Of a stretch of DNA of 64,000 nt, positions 1 through 11,053 are shown one piece after another. This DNA comes from Rotaria sp. Silwood1 (taxonomy: Eukaryota; Rotifera; Eurotatoria; Philodinida; Philodinidae): contig CAJNOP010000037.1 of assembly GCA_905250075.1 (NCBI GenBank), forward strand, positions 1,034,993 through 1,098,992. Direction: 5' to 3'. The notes below the pieces were generated by a model, which was not told where the DNA came from, did not search any database, and saw only the letters and a list, made by a program, of their open reading frames with translations. The position numbers and the translations under genes are program-made. The first letter of the stretch is position 1; every line of letters begins with the position of its first letter.

Positions 1-217
1 CGTAAAAATCGCTGAAATAATCGGCGATTCAGCTCACGACTATCGTTTCGATGAATCGGGATTAATCGGCAATTTTTAGCCGATTCAAAGGACATGGGAA
101 CATACAAAGTATATTTTCATGAGAATTCATCTAAATTACATAATCAGAGAAAAATTTGATGATATTCCATCTAAATAATATTTTAATATTATTCTATGTA
201 AATAATTTTTATTGTAG
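1..217. other. Upstream flank or intron of the SHPRH-like gene
   Basis: No coding exon is visible here. The stretch ends in an acceptor-like AG at 216-217 directly before the first recognisable SHPRH exon, so its 3' part is most likely an intron of that gene. The first 100 bases are less AT-rich than the rest and contain several copies of an ATCGGC/CGATT motif in both orientations, possibly a repeat remnant. Confidence 0.4.
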
Positions 218-1897
218 TCTTCAACCAGAATTATATTCTGATAAACAAATAAATGATGATGGTGGTACACATTTAATTTATTTTATAAATGAAATCTTAT
301 CAAAAGCTTCAATGCGTTCTCATGAATCAACACGTCAATTAGCTAAATTATTACGAACAGATTGGAATGATTTACTTAAAAAACTTCGTTTAGAAAATAC
401 ATCAGCACGTATATATTCTCAACAATTAAAACATTTATATTTATCATTAGATGAAATGTTACAATGTACATCACGTCTTGAATATTATATTGGTGATATA
501 AAAACTCGTCCAAAAAAACATTATAATCGTTATCGTTTTAATTCTCAAATAATTGAAGATGAACGTTTAGATTTTGAACAACAAGCATTAGATTATTTAA
601 AAAAAGTTATTAAACATCGACAACAATTTAATTATTTTCAAGAACAACAACAAGATTATTATCATTCAATAGCAACAACAAATCTTATATCATCACAACG
701 AACAAAATGTCCTATGTGTCATGAATTATTTGGTGATGATAGACCTGATGTTTGTTTTTTTTTATGTGGACATTTCTTTTGTCATGAATGTACATTACAA
801 TGGAAAAAACATGAAATAGATCAACGACCACATCGATCACATATTAAATGTCCTATTTGTATGTGATTTTTTTTTTATTCGTTATATTATGTAATTTTTA
901 TTTTAAAATATTTTCTATATTCTAGGTCGTCGAGAAATTCCAATTAATTCTTTAACAGTTCTTAAATGGCGAGATCAAAATACAACAATAATTACATCAT
1001 CATCATCATCATTATCACCACAAAAAACAACAATAGAAAATTCTATATCGGATGATATTTCATCTTCACGTCTTCGTCGTTTAATGGAAACTCAAGAACT
1101 TTTAACAATTCAAGGTCGTTATGGTACAAAAGTTGATTCGATTGTTTCATTTATACTTAATCTTCTTAATGATGATATTCAACAATCAACATCTATTACT
1201 ACAATAACAACAATGAATAATAATTCAAAACCACCATTAAAAATTCTTGTCTTTTCACAATTTACAGATGTACTCAATGTTTTAGCTATTTCACTTAAAC
1301 TTAATGCTATTTCATATTTACAATTTACATCAACTAAAATTCTTCAACAATTTCGACAAGATCCTAATATAACTGTTCTTCTTATGCCACTTGGCAAAGG
1401 TATTCAAATAGATATTTCTTAAATAATTCTATTATTATTATTGTGTTAATATTATATTTAGGAGCTAATGGTCTTAATTTAACTGAAGCTCAACATGTTA
1501 TTCTTGTTGAACCTCAAATTCATCGATCAGTTGAATTACAAGCAATTGCTCGTGTACGTCGACTTGGTCAAAAATATAATACATATGTTTATCGAGTATG
1601 TTCAATAATATAATTTATTTTTTCAAATAATTTTTTTTTTTGTTGTTGTTTAATTTATAGTTTATTGTTAATGATACAGCAGAAGAAGTTGTACTTGCTA
1701 ATTCTCGAACATCACAAACAATACCAATAAATAATCATCAAACAACAATTGTATCAGATCATTCATCAACAAGTCGAGCTACATCATTTGCTGATTTTGA
1801 ACTTCTATATGAAATAAATATGGCACGAAAAATTTTTTTTCAATCAATACAATCGACAACAACAACGAATCATCAATTAGACACATCTATATTATAA
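218..1897 (+). CDS. SHPRH: SHPRH-like SNF2/RING E3 ubiquitin ligase, C-terminal part (5' partial)
   Basis: Exons read at 218-858, 926-1399, 1462-1595 and 1661-1897; all introns are GT-AG and 61-67 bp, and frames join cleanly. In order, the product shows a helical segment, a RING finger (CPMC, then CGHFFCHEC, ending CPIC) and the second half of the SNF2 helicase core: KILVFSQFTDVL, then GANGLNLTEA, then motif VI in the form QAIARVRRLGQ. A RING inserted between the two SNF2 lobes followed by this C-terminus is the layout of SHPRH, which polyubiquitinates PCNA at stalled replication forks in the nucleus. The ATPase lobe 1, linker-histone and PHD parts would lie upstream of the window. The stop TAA at 1895-1897 is followed by an AATAAA at 2006. 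An HLTF-like paralogue is the alternative, but the spacing favours SHPRH. Confidence 0.85.
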
Positions 1898-2065
1898 TAT
1901 AATAGAATATATTTGACAAAAAATCTATTCGTTTTATTTGTTTTGTCTTTATTAAAATTGTATATTATCTTTTTTTTTTTTTTTTCGATTTGATTAAATA
2001 TTTTCAATAAACCAGAATGATATTATTGATCTTCTTCTGTATTTAAATATATTTAGGTTAATGAT
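1898..2065 (+). promoter_or_regulatory. Intercistronic region SHPRH to deacetylase: poly(A) signal plus 3' splice-type AG
   Basis: Only 168 bp separate the SHPRH stop from the next ATG on the same strand. It holds a long T tract (about 1971-1985), AATAAA at 2006-2011, and an acceptor-like TATTTAG ending at 2056, 9 nt before the deacetylase ATG. No matching donor lies between the genes, so the AG would suit a trans-splice acceptor. An out-of-frame ATG at 2061 precedes the chosen start. Confidence 0.5.
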
Positions 2066-2854
2066 ATGTTTATTAAAAAATGTTATATAATAATACGAAT
2101 TATTAAAAAAATGTTATATTTAATACCGATTATTATTTGTTTAAGTGTAATTATAATTTTAACATTTATAATTTATTCACCACCTCGATTTATAATATTT
2201 TCACTTTCAAAATTTTATCCTGATGTTTTATTTCATATTGATTTACCATCAAATTTACAATATATTGCACTTACTATTGATGATTTTCCAAATATAAATG
2301 ATCTTTCAATAAGTTTTCGTTTACTTGATATACTTCGTTTGTATAATGCACGATGTACATTTTTTACTATCGGATCACATATAGAAAAATATGAGAGTTC
2401 ATCACAAATACGAAAATTATTCGAACGTTTAATAGCTGACGGTCATGAAATAGGAAATCATGGTTGGCGTGATGAACAAGCAATACGTCTATCACGAGAA
2501 GAACTTGAACAACAAATAATTAATACAGAAAAAACAATTAATAAATATACTTCATTGAATACAAAATGGTTTCGACCAGGTTCAGGATTTTTTAATCAAA
2601 CAATGATACAGATTTGTACTAATCTAGGTTATCGACTTGTATTAGGTTCAATTTATCCATATGATCCTCAAATACCTAATTCAAGACTTAATTCATTTTT
2701 TATTGAAAATAAATTGTATAGTGGTGCTATTGTTATACTACATGATCGATTAGCGACTATTGAAACATTACAAAGAGTTTTACCAGCTATACAAAAACGG
2801 GCTTTTCATGTTGTTACACTTACACAATTAATGAATTTGAAAACAAAACAATAA
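2066..2854 (+). CDS. NodB-type polysaccharide deacetylase, membrane-anchored, single exon
   Basis: This is a 262-residue intronless ORF. Residues about 17-38 form a hydrophobic segment after a basic N-terminus, a type II signal anchor. The NodB domain covers about 65-255: motif 1 TIDDFP with Asp72-Asp73, motif 2 HEIGNHGWRDE with His132 and Asp136 where classical enzymes have a second metal His, motif 3 RPGSGFF (Arg170-Pro171), and motif 5 VILHD (His226-Asp227). The family removes acetyl groups from chitin, peptidoglycan or related glycans with a divalent metal. The substrate here cannot be read from sequence. The NHxxxDE form suggests a divergent subfamily. Single-exon structure in an intron-rich neighbourhood and the bacterial/fungal affinity of the family make it a transfer candidate. 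A shorter start at Met16 (2111) is possible. Confidence 0.75.
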   Translation: MFIKKCYIIIRIIKKMLYLIPIIICLSVIIILTFIIYSPPRFIIFSLSKFYPDVLFHIDLPSNLQYIALTIDDFPNINDLSISFRLLDILRLYNARCTFFTIGSHIEKYESSSQIRKLFERLIADGHEIGNHGWRDEQAIRLSREELEQQIINTEKTINKYTSLNTKWFRPGSGFFNQTMIQICTNLGYRLVLGSIYPYDPQIPNSRLNSFFIENKLYSGAIVILHDRLATIETLQRVLPAIQKRAFHVVTLTQLMNLKTKQ

Positions 2855-3405
2855 GGTTGGCTTTAAATAAAGAATAAACTTTCTATTAACAAATTTTAAT
2901 CTCATCGAAAATGCTTTGTAAGTTTTCTCGAAAGAATTTGATTGTTTTTGTATTTATAATACATTCTAATAAGAAATCTGAATAACACAAATGATTATTC
3001 TAATACTTTTTCGAAGTTCTTAATCAAAATTTGAAAATGAATGGAAAAAGTTAAACGTATTCTCATCATCATATCATATTTCCACTGAACATATCAAACT
3101 AACAAGATAATGATTAACTTTTTACTTCTTTCAAGATTATCTTGTTTCTTGTCGATAACATCAAATATATCATTAAGATCAATTATAAAATATTTGTGAA
3201 AGACCACAAAAAAAAAGAACAAGATATTTTTCATAGACAGAAATTTATTACGAACTTGCACAATATTAAGCAAACAAGAACTGTGAATTAAATCAATGAA
3301 GAATATCTAATTTAAACACATTCAAAATATTCAAGTCACACAAACACAAAAGTTCTATTGATATATATTTGATATATGAAAAGAAAAAGACGAAGATTCA
3401 ATTGA
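2855..3405. other. Convergent 3' intergenic region
   Basis: This lies between the 3' ends of the deacetylase (+) and the four-TM protein (-). AATAAA occurs at 2866-2871 just past the deacetylase stop. The remainder is AT-rich with no ORF or repeat that I can recognise. Confidence 0.6.
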
Positions 3406-3849
3406 TTATAATTTAAACATTTCAATAGTTGATCCTTTTTGTTTTAAATGAAAACCAACAGCAATTAATGTACTTGCACTCAATCCACAACAAACATCTA
3501 ATGCAATAAATGAACCTTGTTGTTCATTAGTATGATCATGATTGGTAAAAAAATATAAATGAATAATAAAACATAATTGAAGACCAATAAAAAGAGCCAA
3601 AAATTTTAAAAATAATTTTAAACGAAAATAATCATGATATAAAAGAACATAAATGCCAATAATACAAATAATAGTTGCTAATATACCAATTAACAAGCCA
3701 AGAGTGACAACAAGAAGAGATAAAGAATGAAAATAACCTATATTAACACCAACTACTGAAATACCACTTAAACCCATAAGAATCAACATTATTTCCGCTA
3801 TGAACGATGTTGAAGATGTCAAGGTTATCATTTTATTATCTTCTTCCAT
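3406..3849 (-). CDS. Small four-transmembrane protein, unrecognised
   Basis: A 147-residue single-exon ORF beginning ATG GAA GAA GAT at 3849. The sequence has four hydrophobic helices at about residues 13-38, 43-69, 78-100 and 115-135, short polar ends, a Cys-Cys pair near residue 119 and an HD/NH-rich loop (NHDHTNEQ) between TM3 and TM4. The four-helix layout recalls MS4A, tetraspanin-like or MARVEL proteins, but I see no CCG tetraspanin motif or other signature that decides. It is probably a real gene, judging from clean hydrophobic periodicity and codon use like its neighbours. Function unknown. Confidence 0.55.
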   Translation of the reverse strand: MEEDNKMITLTSSTSFIAEIMLILMGLSGISVVGVNIGYFHSLSLLVVTLGLLIGILATIICIIGIYVLLYHDYFRLKLFLKFLALFIGLQLCFIIHLYFFTNHDHTNEQQGSFIALDVCCGLSASTLIAVGFHLKQKGSTIEMFKL

Positions 3850-4149
3850 TATATTACTGTCGAATAAATTGTATTATGTCTTCTATTCAATATTTAAATA
3901 ACTATTGATCTCTATGACAACGGACAACTATGCAACTAAGTTCAACTAGAAATGAATAAAGAGTAAAAGGTGAATAAAAGAATAAAGCAAAAAAAAAAGA
4001 TTGAAATGGTGTATAAAACAAGTGAACTGTGTACAACGATCACACCCGATAGGAAGAAAAAGAACAAAATGAAACATAACATTAACTTGTCTTATAGTGA
4101 GACTCATATTCATAAATCAAAAATAAAAACTCAAAATTTTGTTTATTTG
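3850..4149. other. Upstream flank of the four-TM gene
   Basis: AT-rich sequence between the four-TM start codon and the palindromic element. It would contain the promoter of the minus-strand gene. A short + frame reading into the palindrome is not a convincing gene. Confidence 0.4.
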
Positions 4150-4490
4150 ATATGGGTGCGACCAACTGGCAGGAGGCCCAATTTTGATACAGTCCTATTG
4201 TAAGGATAAAACATAGTACTGTTCGGGTCATATAAGAGAGGATCCTAGATAACCCTAGATTGGCCCGAACAACATCATGTTTAATCCGTACAATAGTAGA
4301 GAAGAGCTACCAACTCACACGATAAGCTAGTAGTTCGTCTCTACTATTGTACGGATTAAACATGATGTTGTTCCAGCCAATCTAGGGTTATCTAGGATCC
4401 TCTCTTATATGATCCGAACAATAGTATGTTTTATCCTTACAATAGGAGTGTATCAAAATGGGGCCTCCTACTAGTTGGTCGCACCCATAT
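4150..4490. mobile_element. 341 bp palindromic MITE (foldback)
   Basis: The ends are ATATGGGTGCGACCAACT at 4150 and its near-exact inverse ending at 4490. The two arms, of about 160 bp, are inverted copies of each other over nearly their whole length with only scattered mismatches. They meet in a short loop around 4310-4330. Flanking TA/TA at the tips is compatible with a TA target duplication, as in Tc1/mariner-type MITEs. No coding capacity. A transcript through it would form a long hairpin. Confidence 0.85.
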
Positions 4491-5255
4491 GTTTAGTCTT
4501 AATCATTAGTTTCTTTCATTTGAATAAACAAAAAACAAAAATTAATTACTTACAATATTTATTTAGGATCAGTTGCAAAATATTGATGACTTTTCTTTTT
4601 CATTATTTATTTTGGTTTTTGCATCAATGAGAATAGCTCGCAAAATATTAACCTAGAAGAAGGAGTTAGTCAATGATGATTGGCACTGAATACCTTTGAT
4701 TTTTTTTCCTTGATTTGCAAAATCTAGGATTCATCTAATACAAATATGGTTTAATTCTGGAAATCAGTACAATCATACGAAAAGTGCTCATCGAATTCGA
4801 TAAGGAAGCAATGATTCCTGTTTCAGTCACATAGGAATATACGAGATACACTTGTGTTTTTGAAAGAAACTATTGAACTCAGAAACTGATAATATACTAC
4901 GCTTCTGACTGCTACTATCTCCAATATGTGCTACAAAATAAGAGATTTTATTATCATGTAGAGAGATAAACTCAAAAAAAAATGTTGCCTTTCCTCACTC
5001 TGAACCATGTTGTATATAAGTGCTGACCGGTTTTTCGCTTATACTTTATTATTTCTATTCAGATCGCAATATTGACTTTGAAAATTAATACGTTTAGTCA
5101 TATGATGCCACATGAAATTAATGATTATTAGTAATGCCAAGTAGAAAACAAATTCAAATTAATTTATTGATTTTTATTTTAAAAAAAATCTAGTTCTATC
5201 TTCTAATTTAATTTTTGTTAAAAAAACCGGTTCTGTATAGTCTTCTTTTTAGAAG
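4491..5255. other. Intergenic, no gene seen
   Basis: AT-rich DNA between the palindromic element and the thioredoxin-fold remnant. I see no coding frame or repeat in it. Confidence 0.5.
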
Positions 5256-5458
5256 CTAGCACTGAAGTTTGTCAAGATAAGCATTCCATTGTTCTATAGT
5301 CTATCGAGAATCATTCTTAGATTGTTTATATCCATTCACAAAGACAGCCGGTGATACATGAGCACCATGTTTTTTTTTGCATATTTAATATGATATTTAC
5401 AATCAATTGAAATTGTATTTTCTGATATAAGTTGTTCATTTGTAACGATTCCTAAGTA
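5256..5458 (-). pseudogene. Decayed DsbA/thioredoxin-fold gene fragment
   Basis: On the minus strand the frame reads HGAHVSPAVFVNGYKQS, an in-frame TAG (plus-strand 5301-5303), then TIEQWNAYLDKLQ and a stop. HGxxVSPxVFVNG with a cis-Pro is the C-terminal half of DsbA-like/thioredoxin-fold proteins. Upstream coding continues in another frame (ending IDCKYHIKYAKK), with the break at a run of nine T at 5370-5378. Both a frameshift and a stop codon are present, so I call it a pseudogene. Weaker coding-like sequence may continue to about 5650. Confidence 0.5.
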
Positions 5459-7555
5459 CCAAAAATTAATCTATTGACGATAGACATTGCCACTATTTAT
5501 ATATGAAATATTTATAGCATACTTTTCAAGATAAAAATATTTATCTTAGTTACATAACAGATAAAAAGGTTCTTTCTTATTGTACGAAAATACAGTATGA
5601 TTCTAACAATGGACGATCAAATTGTTCAAGTTGATTGGATGTAAAATCAAATAGTTTAAATCATAAACAAAATTATAATTTTTAATTTTTTTGTCAAAAT
5701 AAACGTTACTGATTTGTTTTAGTACTAAAAAATAAAAATGAAGAAAGGAAAGTACTTTCTCAATCTTTGTTTATGTGATACATCGATGCTATAGCATAAT
5801 TCATATAGGTCTAGTCTTTACTATAAAATTTAATAGCATATTAAGAAATAGAATTAATCAAAAAAAGTTAATATAAATGAGAAAAGTGACATGAGAACGA
5901 ATAATATCGTTGGATGTAACGTTTGCAGGTAGACTATTATCAGAATTTTCGAATGAAACCGTTGTACTGTTGAATTCTATAGGAACTCTTAGTATAAATA
6001 CTATCGTTCGAGAATATTCGTATTTCAAATACGTTTTCTTATTGCAAGTTCTGTCAAATATATAGTTGTATCCGTTCAATATCAACGAGGTTTTTTGCTT
6101 GATATTGCAACCAGTTTCATAGTATAAATGTTTGTAAAAAAAAATCAATGATGATTTTTTTACGCTGTAATACTCCCTTCATATCTTTTCATGCAGGACT
6201 AACAATTCTGACAGAATAGTCTAATTCTTTTTTATTAACATGCTACTTCTAGAATATGTAGAATCTATATGTCTGTTTTACTACAAAATATTTATAAATC
6301 TCCGTCACATTTTTGTTGAGACATACTGTTATCAAACTTGTTTATTCATTATAATTTACACTTGTTATTGGAAAAACTTTACGTAAACGCTTAATTATTT
6401 TGTTTTCGAATATGATTGATAATCCAAATTATCATGAGTCATCAACAATATATTAGCACTATTACAGATTAAAAATATCATATTATTTTCATGTCTTGTA
6501 GAAGTTGAATGTTAAAAACTCATCAAGAAATTTAATCAGGCTGATCAACCGCATCTGTATATCTATATATTTATGTGTATGAATTGCTTCATGCATATTT
6601 CATACATCAGATAATTACTTCTTCATCTAATTCTTGCTTTTTGATCATATTTGAATACTATTTTTTGTTATTTATCGTGTTTATTTGTTTTATGAACTCT
6701 TTGCAACTGTGACAAAAGAATGGTCTGTTTTGAATATATTCTATTTGAGTACATAGCATAGATCAATTGAAACTATTCATGGTTGTCACAGCTGATATTC
6801 GATTAATTATCAATCTCCCAAAGAAAACTACTTTTTATCATCATAAACAGCAGATATAATATCGATTATAAATACAGACAAAATTGTTGATATTGTCAGT
6901 TGAAAAAAAGAAATAACGGCTTGATTTGAATGCCAAAGAATAGCTTATGAAATCTCCAATTCGAAGTTTTTTCCCTTTGATTGCTACCAGAGAAAATAGC
7001 ATTTAATTAGAATTTGATTTCTTGTGTAGAAGAAATCTTAATCTTAACAAGAAATTATATGCATTGAATCGAAGAAGAGTTTCTTTATTTTGTATATTCA
7101 AACATGTGATAAAATTTATGCTTTACAAGATTCTTAGAATAGACAAAGATTAGTCAATTATCACAAAACATTTATCTAACGATGAAGAGATCACAGTCCA
7201 ACTGTTATCATCAACATTAATGAACTAATATTGTTTCATCTCAATGTTAAATATGTCTTAGATGATATGTACATTTCACAATTAACTGTACTTATAGCAC
7301 GTTCATCATCATGTCATTAACTGAGAAAACTAATTCTCATTTTTTCAAGAATTATGATTTCAGTTGAATTCTTATAAACATAACTGATTTGAATTTACTC
7401 TATTCATCTAATTTTTATTTTATAATCAAAGATAGACAAATGGGAAAGAATTGGCATGATAACGCACAACAATGACAATACAATGAACGATATTTAACAT
7501 CAACATTAGTTATATCTCAAGAAGAATGCCATAGTTATTTAGATAATTATTCCAA
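5459..7555. other. Intergenic, about 2.1 kb without a recognisable gene
   Basis: AT-rich sequence. A 96-codon minus frame at 5858-6148 matches no family I know and has no clear splice partners, so it is not called. No tandem repeat or terminal inverted repeat was seen. Confidence 0.45.
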
Positions 7556-8572
7556 TTATGTGTTATTTGTGAGAGTTATATTTGTAGAAAAACGGCGTAA
7601 TAATTTCTTTCGAATTAATTGATTCAATTCACGTCTGAATAATGATGATGACAAAATATAGACAAAGAATGTTAATGAGAATTCAATATAAATTAAAAAA
7701 TAACTCATATTGCTAATAAATGATTCAATTGTCAAACGTAGAAGTGATTTGGTATCATATATTGTTATTGTTTGATAAAGAAGGTAACAAGGATTGGGAA
7801 TGTTTAAAATAATCCAAAGACATATTTGATAAAGTAGCATTTTTGAAAAGTGTAAATCTCTTCTTGACAGTCTAGTCAATTGTTCCGTTTGAGAAACATT
7901 AACTATTGTTAATGGTCTTGTTCTTCGTTTACTGTTTCGAATATTTTTCAGTGTAAGAAATTCAAAAATGAACATTATTAATGGTGGCAAAATTCCACTT
8001 TCAATCGATAGATAAACACTAAAGAAAATACCATAAACACCATTTCTAAATGAACAATTATTATTTTGAATTTCATAGAACACAAGAACATGAATGTAAA
8101 TTAAACACCAAAATAAAAAATTACTAATGATTAATCTCATAGCAACTTTTGATGAACTCCATCGACGCCAGTAAATATCAGAACAACTAGCAAAAAAACG
8201 ATCGATCGATGCCAAAATTATATAATAACGTGGAATAGCAACAAAAATATAGAAAAAATAATAGCGAAATTTACAATACCAAAGTAATGTATTAACTGCT
8301 TGTATATTGTAACCCATGTAGAGTATTCTTGAGAGAAGAGCCAAATTGAGAGTAAAAAATTGAGAAGCACTAGAAGCTAACAAATACATAACACATGGAT
8401 TCTTGCGAAGATTTGGTTGACAAAAGATAAAACAATTGATAATTGATCCAATATTTCCGATAAGCCATATAATACTCATACCATATCTTGAGATATTTTG
8501 ATTGAGGAGAGTGATAGTTGTATACCAATATGCATCATGATTAGATATAATAGAATCAGTGATGTTTAACAT
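7556..8572 (-). CDS. Rhodopsin-family (class A) G-protein-coupled receptor
   Basis: A 338-residue single-exon ORF. I start it at the ATG at 8572 (MLNITDS); the frame is open to 8623 but has no earlier ATG. Seven hydrophobic helices are visible. TM1 carries a GN (IGNIGSIIN), TM3 follows a Cys (WYCKF) and ends in DRF, a variant of DRY, and TM6 has an NIPNP segment. TM7 lacks the standard NPxxY. The N-terminus has N-glycosylation sites (NIT, NIS). The cytoplasmic tail is short and basic. It looks like the large, divergent peptide/FMRFamide-receptor-like sets seen in rotifers. Ligand unknown. An acceptor-like TTTTGTTAAG lies 24 nt before the ATG. Confidence 0.75.
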   Translation of the reverse strand: MLNITDSIISNHDAYWYTTITLLNQNISRYGMSIIWLIGNIGSIINCFIFCQPNLRKNPCVMYLLASSASQFFTLNLALLSRILYMGYNIQAVNTLLWYCKFRYYFFYIFVAIPRYYIILASIDRFFASCSDIYWRRWSSSKVAMRLIISNFLFWCLIYIHVLVFYEIQNNNCSFRNGVYGIFFSVYLSIESGILPPLIMFIFEFLTLKNIRNSKRRTRPLTIVNVSQTEQLTRLSRRDLHFSKMLLYQICLWIILNIPNPCYLLYQTITIYDTKSLLRLTIESFISNMSYFLIYIEFSLTFFVYILSSSLFRRELNQLIRKKLLRRFSTNITLTNNT

Positions 8573-9853
8573 TTGTAATGAATATGTCGATAAAATCTTA
8601 ACAAAAAACAAAACACTTAGCAAGTTGATCTAAAGAATGTTTCGAGTTCTAATACGTTTAATATTTTCTGTATAAAAAGATGTTGTTTTCTACTATAAAA
8701 AGAGAATTAAGTTTATCTGAGGAACATCGATAGACTTTCGAGAAGATAGGGAGCGTGATGAAGCATTCAAGACATACATTCATTCGTCAGATGTTACACT
8801 CGTCATCAAAGTAATGTATTTAGCAAGTTAATAAGATAACTAATAATGAGAGAATAATTCTTATATTTGTATTTGATAACTGTCGCAGAGAGTTAAAATT
8901 TATAACGAATTTGTAAATAAAAACTTAATTTTGTGAAGAAAATATTTATGAATTTCTTTTTAACTAGATGTATGATACAATAATGTGTGAAAATAGTGTA
9001 TTTTACATTGACTAACAGATGAAACAAATAGCGAACATTGGCATTACATATTCAAAACATTCCGTTAATCGGTGCCTCGAATCTTGCTCACGTTTCTGAG
9101 GGATAGTTACCAAAAAAGAAATTAGTTATTTTTGTGAAAAATATTAATATTCACAGGTCGGCAACGGTTCCTCATTTCATACATAGTTCAAATGTATAGT
9201 TTCTTGCACCGATAATCTGAAGCATGACCATATTTCTCGGATAAGAATGAATATTGTCTATATTCTGAAACAGTATACTCATTAATATAGATTCTCTCAC
9301 AATAATTGCGCACATCGTACAATGTCTTTTAAGTTCTATTTTGGTTTATTCTAAAAATGACAGCGAGTGGAAATACACGCAAATATATACGAAATTAAAT
9401 GTTTTATCAACTTAATTGCCTTAGATCTTTTAATTTTCAATGCATTTCAATGGCATGATAAATAAATCCATTTAAAAGCATCAATAAAGTAATGCAATTA
9501 ATTTTTCAAAGAAAAACGGAGTTGCACATGGTTTATCTCGTTCATCTAATGACAGAAAAAAAAAGTAGGAGAGTGAGTACAGAATATGCTGAACTTCAAT
9601 AAAGCGAACAGTTTTATACCCTGTTATATAATCCTGTGCACCATTAAATTATCATCAAAGACATTTATGTCAACAGTGCATATTGATTTTTTTTAACAGA
9701 CTAAAGTGTAAATCTTGATATTTAAAGTTAGCATCAAAGTTATTTAAGTACAAAAAGAAAACAATAATACTATCTTTTAAAATGTTTCACTACTTTAAGC
9801 GTACATCAGATTAAGTCAAGGAAAATTTGATCTGATAATATTTATTCTTATAA
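8573..9853. other. Intergenic, nothing recognised
   Basis: The upstream flank of the receptor, about 1.3 kb, AT-rich. No conserved coding frame, repeat array or RNA gene was recognised. Confidence 0.5.
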
Positions 9854-10150
9854 TCAGCTTACTATAATAAGAGTCAAAGTAAAATGGTCTTTTAAAGTAC
9901 AAATAGACGAATTTAATAGAGCGACATCAATTAGTCTTGTCAATGCATATGCATCTGATGTTAAAAATGCTACAAATATATCCACTTGTTTTTCTAAAAT
10001 TGAATCTATTTTTGTGAAATGATCTTGAGCAAACATCGCCAACACACTTAGACATGATGTAATTAAAAGTTCTGTTAAAATTTCATATATTCTATTTGTT
10101 TTATTTTCTGAATCTAAAACGTTTCTTAGTATCATTATAATATCCTTCAT
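9854..10150 (-). CDS. Unrecognised short ORF, possibly an exon or gene remnant
   Basis: A 98-codon frame starting ATG AAG GAT at 10150. The middle looks protein-like: alternating amphipathic segments such as LLITSCLSVLAMFAQ and VDIFVAFLTSDAYALT, suggestive of HEAT-type helices. No known family is identified and no joining exons are evident. It could be a single exon of a larger gene, a fragment, or chance. Confidence 0.25.
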   Translation of the reverse strand: MKDIIMILRNVLDSENKTNRIYEILTELLITSCLSVLAMFAQDHFTKIDSILEKQVDIFVAFLTSDAYALTRLIDVALLNSSICTLKDHFTLTLIIVS

Positions 10151-11053
10151 TATTTTAAAAAATTATGAAATAATCAATAACAAATCGAACATATTTATTT
10201 TAATTATGAAGTGAAACAAATAATTGCCAATCACGATTACCGAGTTATATGAAATTTTGTATAATCATGTTAACCTAACAGAGAATAACCCTTTGATGGT
10301 TGACTTGATTTTTCATATCTAATTTTATTTGTATTTGTTATTTTCATTTTCTTGAATAAAGTCTCTTTGATATTTACATGTGCTGTTTCTTCATCATTTT
10401 GAAACTGGTTAAGATTGTAATTTTTCACCTATTCATACTCGATCATATTTCTCGTACCAAAACTCTGGCCACTATTTATTGGTACATTGAAACAAACCAA
10501 TGTTGCTGAGAGTTTTTAGCAATTTGACTGCCTGGTATGGTATTATATGTTGAACAAACTATAAACTTTAAATGATATATAAATAGATTTACTAAAAGAT
10601 AAGTTATTTCTTTATGATTATCATGATTTGAATCAATATCTGTATGTAACAATGGAAATTTTCTAAATGTAACAGACTAATCAAGTTGATATTTTTTCCA
10701 TGAATAGAATGCGATAAAACTAGTGGAAGTCTAAAAGATTCATTTCTATGATACATTCATCTAGATTTCTAATTAGCTTTCAGATGGTTGACCACTATAG
10801 TAAAGTCTGACTGTTTCTGAATACTGAAATATATCATGGATTGTCAATCGGGAATAATCGTGTATGCGATAAACAATGCTAATTGTATTGATATATACCT
10901 AATGTTGCTTGTTTGATCATAACTTATTTTCTCTATTTTTGTTTATCATGCATGAAAGTTTTCTGGCCTAATTTTTTTTTTCGAAAAAGTAATGGCATCT
11001 TGAAAGGCCCAACAATGATAGTAGTGATGGAAATTCGTTCTACTGCATCTGAA
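10151..11053. other. Intergenic, nothing recognised
   Basis: AT-rich, without a supported gene. Two overlapping frames on opposite strands near 10913-11121 straddle the start of the TATAGGA-rich block and are not convincing. Confidence 0.45.

Noticed and set aside
3970..4203. 77-codon + frame
   Set aside because: Its 3' third runs into the palindromic element and the rest is low-complexity Lys/Ile-rich sequence.
8573..8623. Extension of the receptor to 8623
   Set aside because: The frame is open but begins with TTG, not ATG; the first ATG is at 8572, with an acceptor-like AG between the two.
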